A stretch of 64,000 bases of DNA from Lentinula raphanica (lineage: Eukaryota > Basidiomycota > Agaricomycetes > Agaricales > Omphalotaceae), in assembly GCA_027919835.1 (NCBI GenBank), contig JANVFP010000002.1, positions 1,550,001 through 1,614,000 on the forward strand, in the 5' to 3' direction. Positions 55,432 through 64,000 of the stretch are shown here, piece by piece (position 1 is the first letter of the stretch; every line of letters begins with the position of its first letter). The notes beneath the pieces were generated by a model, which did not search any database, had not been told where the DNA came from, and saw nothing but the letters and a program-made list of their open reading frames with translations. The position numbers and the translations under genes are program-made.

Positions 55432-56978
55432 CTATTCCGCTATTCCATAGGCTTCGCTATCCGATGGTGTTTCCGACATTTCAGGCAAAGGAAATGCCGG
55501 ACTACCAGCCAACTCTCGTGCATCCGGGAGTTCCCAATCGGAGCTGTCAGTGCTACTGGCATAGGAAGTCGGATGAGCATCAGCAACGTCGCTCGGACCT
55601 TCCCAGTCAGAGAAAGAGTCGCTTCGAGAACGAGAGCGATATAGCGGAGAGCTTGAGTGGTAGCTTGAGAGGGAAGGACTTCGAGGAGGGGAAGGGGAAA
55701 GGAAGGGAGAGGAGGAGGAGGAGGGCCTAGCAAAGTCGAAGCCGGCAACAAAATGGGAGTCCGAGGCTTCATCAGATGATGATTTTTGATTGAAAGGTTG
55801 GTGGGTGGGGAGATCATCATAGTCTTCAGAGTCTGAGGAAAGGGCATTGGATGACGAGCGAAAGTTGAATGGGTTTACGAATTGCTTCGCCTTGCCTTTG
55901 CCTTTCCTAAGAGGTCCAACGATAGAAAGAGGATGTTCATCATCGGTACTCTCGGCGTCAGACGACGCAGCCGAATCAGGTTTCGCATCCGAAAGCCACT
56001 CGGTGACTCGGATTGTTTCCATGCTCGTTGTGCGCTTCAAGCCATTGGCAGCTGGCCACGAACGAGTCTGCGCTTCGTGCCACTGTAAGAGCTCCTGCTG
56101 CTCCCTGGCGTGCCTTGACAACATTTCGTCCCATAGACTAGTTGGAGTGACCTCGGTCAGATACTTGGATCGTATCAACCAGTCGGTGTCTAGAATGGCT
56201 AGACAGGTCGTGTCCTTCCACTCGTTTTCTATGATACTGAAAAAGGCACGGCGACGCCTTCCTTCGTGAGCGAAACGCCTATCCAAACAGGTGAGCACAA
56301 CGTTGTAGTGTCATACAAAAGAATATGATACTCACAGACCCATAAAAAGGCGCGTTGCCTTGTCCTTTGCATGAGTGTCCAGAAGACAAGCCCGTACGCG
56401 ATGACAATTCATATTCGTAAAGGCCTCGTTGAGAATGAGTCCAAGCGCCTCTTTGGCGTAACCTTTGCAACGATACTGTTCCGAAATGATAATACCAAAC
56501 GACAGTTCGCCGATAGAGCCTGGAGGGTAGGGTGGGTTTTGAGTGCATATGAGGTACATGATTCCAACTATGGTGCCCAGCTCAGGGTTTTCTTGGATCT
56601 CGTCCTCCGCATCCATACGGTCCTGAATGGTCCATGAATCTATCGGTACGGTTAGAGAATGTCAAAAAGACGACCAGCCGTAAATTTGAGTCATCACTCA
56701 CTGATTTTAAACTGATCATTCTCGCGGTCCTCGAGGGGCTTGTAGGATAAAGACGGCTCCGTCGAATCTGCTTTTGGTGGCGGGGGTTTCAGTCCAATGA
56801 TGCCGAAGTAGGATGTCCTCTGTGCGAAATCAACGACATCTTCCTGTGGAAAAGCAGCTTCAGTAGTGCATAGTTGTAGTTCTTCGTACAGAGAGGAGAC
56901 GAAGGGTGAGTTTATATGAGAAAAGTTTTGCTCTCGGCCCACAATGACGAGTCGTTCAGAGATGAGCCTCGAGGTCAT
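55432..56978 (-). CDS. GNAT-family N-acetyltransferase with long serine-rich tail
   Basis: Exons 56978-56702, 56639-56336 and 56278-55432 give 475 residues. The N-terminus reads MTSRLISERLVIVGREQ. The GNAT core is in exon 2: ELGTIVGIMYL, GELSFGIIISEQYRCKGYAKEALGLI (acetyl-CoA loop with Q/R-x-x-G-x-A) and VRACLLDTHAKDKATRLF. It continues in exon 3 (FFSIIENEWKDTTCLAIL). The remaining ~250 residues are Ser/Pro/Asp-rich and acidic, unusual for the RimJ-like relatives, which end soon after the core. The substrate is unknown. The promoter is shared with the SREBP gene. Confidence 0.8.
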
Positions 56979-57451
56979 GGTTGAAGGGAAAGGTGTGGCT
57001 CGAGTCAAAGGCGTGAAGTAAGGCGCTAGTCGAGAACCCCATGATGTGCAGTAGAAGCGGCTTTAGCTATGTAGTAGCTTGATTGATTGAATTCATTGTG
57101 CTGCGCTATGTATATCCAGACGGCGCATGATGATTGCCTGTTATACTCTGTACCACGTCGTGAGCAGCAGCAATGGAAAGAGAGACGAAGGTTTTCGCGT
57201 CAAGATCTTGGTATCACAATCGACGAAATCGGGGCCAGTCCAGTGGGTTTGAATGCTTTGATAGTTTTTGCAGATGATCATGATGGTTTCCAACAAACGC
57301 CAAAGGCCAATTAAAAACTTAGCACTCGTCTTATCTTATCTTATCTTATCTTATCTAGCACGTGGCCAAAATATGGATGGCCTGATTTTACGTCGAACGA
57401 CTCCTTCATTTGCGTTCAAGTTTATATTTATTCTCTTCCCAGTCAACATTC
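56979..57451. promoter_or_regulatory. Divergent promoter region with TTATC microsatellite
   Basis: 473 bp between the starts of the acetyltransferase (minus) and the SREBP-like gene (plus). It contains five TTATC units at about 57330-57355. No specific regulator site could be assigned. Confidence 0.5.
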
Positions 57452-60400
57452 ATGTCCCCTTCCGCACCTTCTCCACCAGCTTCTACAAGCTCAAATACCT
57501 CCTCCAAAGGTTCTCCACAACCAGACCTCGAATTGGATCCTTCAGACCCTCTAAACCTGCTACTTCGTAATTCACAATCTATGGATAACTCCATGGACGA
57601 ATCTTCATCTGGAGAAAGTCCTCCAGACTGGTCACAGCTTTCTGCGCTGTGGTCTTCTTTCGAAGGAAATTTAACCGGAGATTTCAAACCCTTTCCGGAC
57701 GTAATGGACTATAACATTCCAATAAACTCGGAACTGGACTTTACTTCTCCAATGGCCATTGATCCACATGCGCTTCATTTTGACTCTCAGAAGCTTGGGC
57801 TCGACGATTTCTCGCTTTTGAGCGACACGAAGCCCATTCAAAATAATATGTTCACATTCCAATCCGAACTATCGACTTCACCGCAAGGCAGGAGACTCAG
57901 CGTGACGTCTTCCTCCTCATCGTCTGGCGCATCGCTCTCTCCTATCATAGATCCGTCACCTGCTCCGTCACTCCTTGATGCGCCTCAGGTGCTGCCTCTG
58001 AACTCTCTTGATGCCGCTGCTGAAGAATTAGCTCAGAGAGTCCGGCAGTCAGCAGGAATCATGCTCGCAGTTCCTATGAATGGCCAATCACATCAAACTA
58101 CTTGTAAGTGAACTACCTGTACATGATTAACACATTTCGCTCAATTATCTGCAGTCAACGGCCTCCAGTTTTCTATGTTCACCGAACAAATGCCCGGTCA
58201 GGAGCCAACGCTAGACGGTAGCCTCGTGTTGCAACAACCTGCTTCTCCCCAGTCGCTGAGATCATTTGGATCATCCGCTTCTTCGGCAGCTTCCACACCA
58301 CCTCCGACAACACCTCCGCCTACGAATTCCGCCAATTCGCACCTTTCTATGCAGACATCGATTTCAGACCCAAGTGCCTTCGTCATCAATCCTGCTGGAT
58401 CCGCGAGTATGCTATCACGGCCCAAGACGAGCCATACGACGATCGAGCGTCGATATCGAACCAATCTGAATGCCAGAATCACGAGTCTGAAGATGGCTGT
58501 TCCTGCGCTTCGTGTGTTAGAAGACAAGGAAGGAAGTGTTGATGGTGGAGGCAAGAAGGGAAAAGGAAAGAATTCGACTCTTGGAAAGAATGTCGTTTTT
58601 GGGAGTCAGGTGAAGAAGGAAGGAGAAGATGGTGAGGATGTGGTCGATATTATCGACGAGCGAGGCTTCGTCGATGGAGTCAAAGTTGCCAGGAAGTGTA
58701 GTAAAGCTAATGTGTTGGGCAAGGCAGTGGAGTATATCCGGTAAGATGTTTGAAGGAAATGATGAGGCGATCTACTGATAATCTTATGCAGCGTTCTCAA
58801 GAAACGAGAACATCGTCTTAAACGTGAACAAGATGGCTTGAAAGCGCTTGTGAACGGGCTCGTTGGTGGTCCGGCTTTGCTCAAGGAATGGGAGCGTGAA
58901 TGGCGAGAGAAGTTTGGCGGGGAAGAAAAAGACGAGGTCGAAGGAGAGGACATCGACGATGGTGGAAGTGACGATGAGGGAACCGGGGACGAAGAAGACG
59001 CTGATGAGGATGGTGCAAGGAAGAGGAAGAGAGCGAAAGTTGCTCCGGCGAAGAAAGAGCCAAAGGAAAAACGACCTCCGCCTGCGCCTCTTGTCCTTCC
59101 AGATGGAAGCATTGTCGTCCCGGAGAAGCGTAAGAGGGGTCGTCCTCGTAAGGTTGTGCCGCCTGTTGTTGCTGCGACAATCGAGGAGCCGTCGTTAACT
59201 CAACCCGCTACTACACAACCGCAGCATCCTCAACATGCCCAGTACCTCTTAGCTACATTCGCGTTATTCTCCTTCTTCAACAACCCCTTATCACCCCATC
59301 CTCAAACGCATTCACATACCGGGACGGTTTTAACCCACGAACTGCCTACGACCGCCGCACACTATTCTGGATGGTCGTGGCATAACGTCATTCAAGCCTT
59401 CCATTTATTGGTATCTATTCTTGTCTTCACATCCATTCTTGCCCCGTGGTATCCCTCCTTGCTCAAATTCATCTCCACGAAGTATTCCTCTTTAAGGAAG
59501 GTCTTCGTCTCCTCGTCCGCTTCTGTCTCCTCTCGTTCTCATTCCCTCTCACTTGCCGATGCACTTTCGCCGTCGAAACGAGGAACAGAAATGGAGACGA
59601 CTGGGTTGCGTAGGGCATTGGGTAATCATCACGGTGTTGCTGCAACTGTGAAAGTCCTGATTGGACAATCGAGGGCGAATGTTGGTTTTGAGCAGGCCGG
59701 TTTGGAACAGAGAGCTTGGGTTAGGCTGGGCGAAATTACTGTACTTGGAGGTACGTTCATTTCGGTCAAACAGTCATTCTACGTCTTGACGAGTATACCT
59801 GTAGGAAAAACATCCTTGTTTGACCGTGCCCTGATCTGTCTACACATGCGGTCCCATCTGTCCTGGTTCACTGCCAGTGCATCTGATCTCTCTACTTTGG
59901 CTTTGGCGCTGTGGCCTCTCGGACACTTTGCTCGTCGTCATGCTCGTTCTATCTGGAGTGCCGCCCGGGCTAGGAAAGGTTTCAGTGGTGTACGCGAAGG
60001 AGGTGTTGGCGTTCAAGTGAGACCTCACGAGCGACTCGTGCTTCAAAGCCTTACTCTGGACGAGGCTATCTTCCGTTTGAAGTCATTGACCACTGCTGAC
60101 AATCGTGATCATGACTGGAATCGATACTCGCCGATTGGTGTGCTTGCGTGTACGCTTGTCAAGGAAAGGGTCAAACAGCATCTGAAGTACATGTTCATCA
60201 AAACCGTCTTCCCAGACGAAACCTGTCTTGAGCTGGAGGATGTTGCTGCGCGCGCGATACTTGATAGTAGTGAAGATAAAGAGGACGAAGAGCGGATGAA
60301 GACAGTCGAATCTGCTAGATCCTTGGGCGGAAAGATAGCAGAGCTAGGGGATACGCTGCAGAAGATGTGGACTATGGGCATCTGGGAACTCGATGATATC

Positions 60401-60745
60401 TCCTTACCTCGAGACGATGCTGAGGAGCAGCCACTCGATCTCGACGGCGAGATTCGCGTCTTGATCAACACCATCATCTTATACCGACAGATATTCTCTT
60501 CTTCCATTCTGAGCTCGGTTCAGAATGGACACAGCTCTGGTGTGTCTATTCTTCTCAGTCCACCTCCCAGTCCGAGTCGACAGGATGTGAAATTGCATTA
60601 TACCCTCCGACGTATCTTGGGCTCTGCTGTGTTTGACGCTGATGGTGTTGAGAATGGAGATGGGTTGGGTAGTTCCATGGAGGATGCGAGAGATCGACTT
60701 GTGGATATGTTGGTGGAATGTGAACGAGCTGGACGGTCGATTTAA
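57452..60745 (+). CDS. SRE1: SREBP-like membrane-bound bHLH transcription factor (Sre1 type)
   Basis: Exons 57452-58103, 58155-58740 and 58792-60745. A further intron 59751-59804 (54 nt, in frame) is likely because removing it joins VLGG to KTSLFDRAL as expected. Length is about 1045 or 1063 residues. The N-terminus is acidic/serine-rich (activation region). The basic helix carries IERRYRTNLN (~314) with the tyrosine that marks SREBPs. The loop is long (~75 residues, Lys/Gly-rich), and helix 2 is KANVLGKAVEYIRVLKKRE. Two hydrophobic segments (~563-580 and ~611-635) are predicted membrane spans, followed by a large C-terminal domain (HMRSHLSWFTASASDLSTLALALW). Fungal SREBPs sit in the ER, are cleaved when oxygen or sterol is low, and activate sterol and hypoxia genes. 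The cleavage and SCAP-binding regions are not provable here. Confidence 0.88.
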
Positions 60746-61161
60746 ATGAGTCAATACTGCTCATACTGTATCTTTATTTAGTATATTCCTGTAAAGTTCT
60801 GAACTATCGTAGGTCCCTTGTATACATGACTGATATTTTCCAAAATATTGTGCAAGTTTTCTGTAGAATGTTTTGGCCGTTCAAATAACCTTCACGATCA
60901 GCTGATTCGTACTGTGGCTTTCATCACATCCACAGGCTTCCACTTACCGCAAACGAGAGTTAGCTGCCTCGCTTACCGGTGTATCCGGCGTTATGTAACC
61001 ACGCTTAACCCGGTGTATCCGGTGTTATGTAATTACACTTGATGCTAAGCGCCAATATCATGTAATCCAAATTTCACTATTCTTGCTACGTCCATAGGCA
61101 CTCCTCTTCACCACTGTTCATACTCAGCATAGGATTACCATTGTTGAGTTACATCTTTGTT
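60746..61161. other. Intergenic between SREBP and integrase-like gene
   Basis: No gene is seen. It contains the 34-bp tandem repeat at 60976-61032. Confidence 0.5.
60976..61032. repeat. 34-bp tandem repeat, two copies
   Basis: CCGGTGTATCCGGYGTTATG at 60976 and again at 61010, one base different in the core. No copy was seen beyond the integrase-like gene, so it is not proven to be an element end. Confidence 0.8.
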
Positions 61162-63088
61162 ATGCCCAAACAAAAGAATCAGCATCGGCCCAATCGTGAG
61201 TATTGCTTCTCTATGGATCAGCTTTGATCTGTTGATGCTCTGCATTCATAGCTCCGAAAGAAACTTTGAGGGATGTCATAGAACAGTTCTGGCGCCTGAG
61301 CATTGCAGATACAGAAGCAGTTGAGCTTCTCAAGGAATATTATGATACAGATGCTTATGGTTTGAGGTATGGACAGTATTCCTATGTTTTTATGTGATAT
61401 CTCACAATGCAAAAGTGTGTATACGTATAGGCGATGGCTACAAGATTGGGGTCTATTGTCTACACGTAAACAGGCCCATACTGTGGAAACAGTACGAGCA
61501 TCTGTAGAGAAAATCAAGGAAAAGTTTCCGACTAAAGGTGCTGAGGGAATCAGGATCATGTTGAGTTTGGAGTATGGCATAAAAGCAACAAGGTTAGTGA
61601 TTGTATCAAGTTGATTTCAGATACTAACACAAGTTGTGATAGAGAGATCATTTTGAAACTATTACAAACCGTTGAACCTGAAGCAGTTGCAGCAAGAAGA
61701 GGAAACAGATTCCGACGGCGTATTTACTATGCTGCAGGTGTATCGGATATGTGGTGCCTCGATCAGCATGACAAGTTTCAACGGTTTGGTCTCCGCTTTC
61801 ATAATGCCATTGATCCTTTCACTGGATATAACCATTGGGTTAAATGCTGGTGGACAAATAAAAATCCTATACTGATCAATAGCTATTATCTTGGTGCTGC
61901 ACGCAACCTCAAGGATTCTACATGTGCTGGTATGTTATATCCATATAGGCTCATTTTACCTTCATCCTGAGTATGATATCTAGGTTACATCCCATTGACT
62001 AGCATGAGTGATCCAGGTTCTGAGAATTTTGGAGTGGCAAATATGCAAACAGAGATTAGACAGCATCTTGATCCCAGTTTGCAAGGTACACTTCAGCATA
62101 GATTCATGCGAAAGAAAAAGAATATCAAATCAGAAATCAACTGGTGAGTTTTCCTATCTTTGAATTTGTAGACTTTGACTGTAATCATATTAGGTCTGTA
62201 TATCGGAGGGATTTTGCTCCTGGATTTGAAGATCTATTCAACAAAGGTGTACTTTCTGGTTTATATGATCCTGATGTAAATCTCGAATAGTAAGTTTGCC
62301 CAATCCAGGATTACAATCTGATTTCATAGATCCAAATTCATAGCCTTGTTTTCCGTCAGCTAGCCATCCCATTCATGCAAAAAGAATGTGATGCCTGGGC
62401 AAATCGACGAAATCACTCAAAGCCTCGTCCAGACCGTCATAAAGTCCTTCCTCATGGAATCCCTGCACTTATTCAAAAATTCCCGCATCAATATGGTGCA
62501 GTAGATTTCAAGGTAGGATTAACAGAATTTTAGCAGTAAAACAAGTTTTTGATATAATGTATATTACAGATTGGTGTAGATGAAGACCTTCTTCAGAAAA
62601 TGGAAGCAAAATATGCACCTCCCGATCATCCAGTTTTTCAGTTGACACCACCTGAATTCAACCAACGAGCTTTATATTTCCTAGAACATGAGCTCCATTC
62701 CCCTGATATCACTATACACACATTCTGGGATGTATACACCAGTCTTCTTCAGCTCTTTCAGTCTGAAACTCAGAACAACATGACTCTTAGTCATGAAGTT
62801 CAAGAGTTTTTGGCAAATGAAGAGCTGATCAATTCTGAAATGGTCAATTTGATGGAAGGCCAGGCAGAGCTGCGCTACAATGGCAAAGTTATTGGTGAAG
62901 AGGGTTTGACTGATCAGGAAATTGCAAATCCATTTTTCCGCCAAGATAGTGAAAACTATTTTGAAGTTGATTTTACAGATGAAGAGGAGGAGGAAAAGGA
63001 GATGGATGGTGTTGACTCCGACAGGTCAATGTTGTCTGTTGATTTTACTGACTCAGAAGAAGAGGTCGAAGAATCATTAGCTGTGTAA
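61162..63088 (+). CDS. Integrase-core (DDE) domain protein
   Basis: Eight exons: 61162-61195, 61252-61366, 61431-61592, 61643-61929, 61984-62143, 62194-62289, 62344-62512 and 62570-63088. They give 513 residues in one frame. The N-terminal third resembles helical DNA-binding regions of transposases (WGLLSTRKQAHTVETVRASV, KGAEGIRIMLSLEYGI). The core has MWCLDQHDKFQRFGL (Asp ~144), MSDPGSENFG (Asp ~209) and KSEINW (Glu ~250), the order expected for an rve-type integrase core in a family widespread in basidiomycetes and also found in animals. The C-terminal ~100 residues are acidic (Asp/Glu runs). No terminal repeats or target duplication were found, so it may be a former transposase kept by the host or a decayed element. 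Its A+T content is visibly higher than that of neighbouring genes. Confidence 0.75.
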
Positions 63089-63237
63089 TAAATTGTTCTC
63101 TACTAGTAATGGGTATATAAATTCAAAGTGATGTATTCTAACTATTGCAAAATGAGTGAGAAGTGTAAAGGAGACTATAGTGGATATCAAGAAATTTCAA
63201 ATGAGTGTAGATGCATTGAAAGAAATGGTATATTAGA

Positions 63238-63989
63238 CTAGGCGGAGTCAGGTGCAGTAAAATTAGATCTAGAAGGCTTATAAAATTCACAAAACTCATT
63301 GCCAGAACAGATGTGTGTAGTCAAAAGCATATCAAAGGCAACATTTCCACGTGCAAAGAGCTGGGTACCAAGAAGGCTATGAAGACTTGAGCAAATGTAA
63401 TAGATGAGAACATCAATAATGACACTTACGGATCAGTGATTATTTGAGGATCAGTCAAAAGATGGTTTGCGCCCTGAAAGTCACTTGTGAAAGCAAGTGA
63501 TGAGGTCTGAATGTATTGGATATGCTGTGCAAAAGAAAGGAAACGAGCACAGAGATTTCTTTCTGCAGTATGTCGAGACTCTAGATTATTGGATAGCAAT
63601 GGCACCGCAGAGTTGTTACATATATACTTGGTGAAAGACCATCCATGATTCTCTGGAATAAGCTCTTCGATCATGTAAAACTCTTCACGTCCATCAGCTG
63701 CAGTTACGACAGCAAGAGCAGCATCAACGAAACGTAGTTTCGGAATGGAAAATGGAGGAACCGATCCGGAGCTTTCGTTTGCACTGTCAATATAATCATA
63801 TACAAGGCGAAGCATGATTCTTGCCCAAAGCAAGCAGTTCAGCTCTCGGGAAAGCTCTTCGAACTGCTTGTCCTTGCAGTACATGAGCTTTTCACCGTTG
63901 GTGACATCACGATCGAAGCAGCGTTTGAGACAAACTCTGGTACCTTCACCCACGACGATCTTCGAAGTGGAGCAATGTACCAAGGCCAT
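63238..63989 (-). CDS. Alpha-type protein kinase (N-terminus possibly beyond window)
   Basis: Exons 63989-63430 and 63385-63238 give 235 residues. Alpha-kinase motifs: LKRCFDRD near the start, MIEELI, a Ser/Ala-rich middle, FLSFAQHIQYIQTSSLAFTSDFQG, LTDPQI and the C-terminal FARGNVAFDML ... HICSGNEFC. These atypical kinases (MHCK/EF2K type) are numerous in mushrooms and are mostly uncharacterised. The ATG 63989 lies 11 bp from the window end, and the first residues look internal, so the true start may be outside. Confidence 0.75.
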
Positions 63990-64000
63990 CTTGAAGGAAC

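Noticed and set aside
1..64000. tRNA, rRNA, CRISPR or operon-like structures
   Set aside because: No convincing tRNA arms, no rRNA-like stretches, no regular direct-repeat/spacer arrays; genes have eukaryotic introns.

Overview
The window looks like nuclear DNA of a basidiomycete, most likely an Agaricomycete. Genes are split by short (about 50-70 nt) introns. The families present are typical of that class: a FunK1-type kinase, a DUF6589 protein, an alpha-kinase, an SREBP-type bHLH factor, small secreted proteins and Ty3/Gypsy retrotransposons with a chromodomain. No prokaryotic signatures, rRNA, tRNA or CRISPR arrays were seen. All calls come from reading the sequence; nothing was searched.

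Layout. (1) 1-15030 is a rearranged nest of chromodomain-type Ty3/Gypsy elements: a gag start fragment and LTR on the minus strand, a 5'-truncated pol on the plus strand bounded by 339-bp perfect inverted repeats, an uninterrupted 2643-codon Gag-Pol on the minus strand whose 3' end was replaced by a second copy of its own chromodomain segment, and two nearly identical LTRs in tandem. (2) 15379-24462 is a FunK1 kinase gene split near its start by a 6086-bp DNA element (15468-21553). The element has inverted-repeat ends, a 9-bp target duplication and two convergent genes: a RecQ-like helicase and a DUF6589 protein. Removing the element and one 9-bp copy joins the kinase frame exactly. This is the most interesting object in the window. 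(3) 24463-30701 holds tandem repeats, a two-domain secreted protein and a duplicated pair of small secreted proteins, one of them frameshifted. (4) 30702-43052 is a conserved housekeeping block: PDS5 (cohesin), a zinc polyol dehydrogenase, an alpha/beta hydrolase, NAA10 (N-terminal acetyltransferase) and ENP2/NOL10 (ribosome biogenesis). (5) 43368-52679 is accessory: two tandem F-box-like paralogues, a small zinc-finger protein, a secreted protein and about 3 kb with no clear gene. (6) 52680-60745 holds a C2H2 factor with internal repeats, a GNAT acetyltransferase with a long serine-rich tail, and an SREBP-like membrane-bound bHLH factor. (7) 61162-64000 holds an integrase-core protein with an apparently intact D-D-E triad and the end of an alpha-kinase.

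How things fit: the left 24 kb and the stretches near 25-30 kb and 44-52 kb are shaped by mobile DNA and local duplication, while the 30.7-43 kb and 55-60.7 kb blocks carry conserved single genes in close divergent or convergent pairs. Intron borders were placed by GT/AG (once GC/AG) signals plus reading frame. Full-length frames were checked arithmetically for the helicase, DUF6589, FunK1, hydrolase, F-box, zinc-finger, GNAT, SREBP, integrase and alpha-kinase genes. Exon borders in PDS5, the dehydrogenase, NAA10, ENP2 and the 48.5-kb secreted gene are only partly resolved, so outer limits are given.
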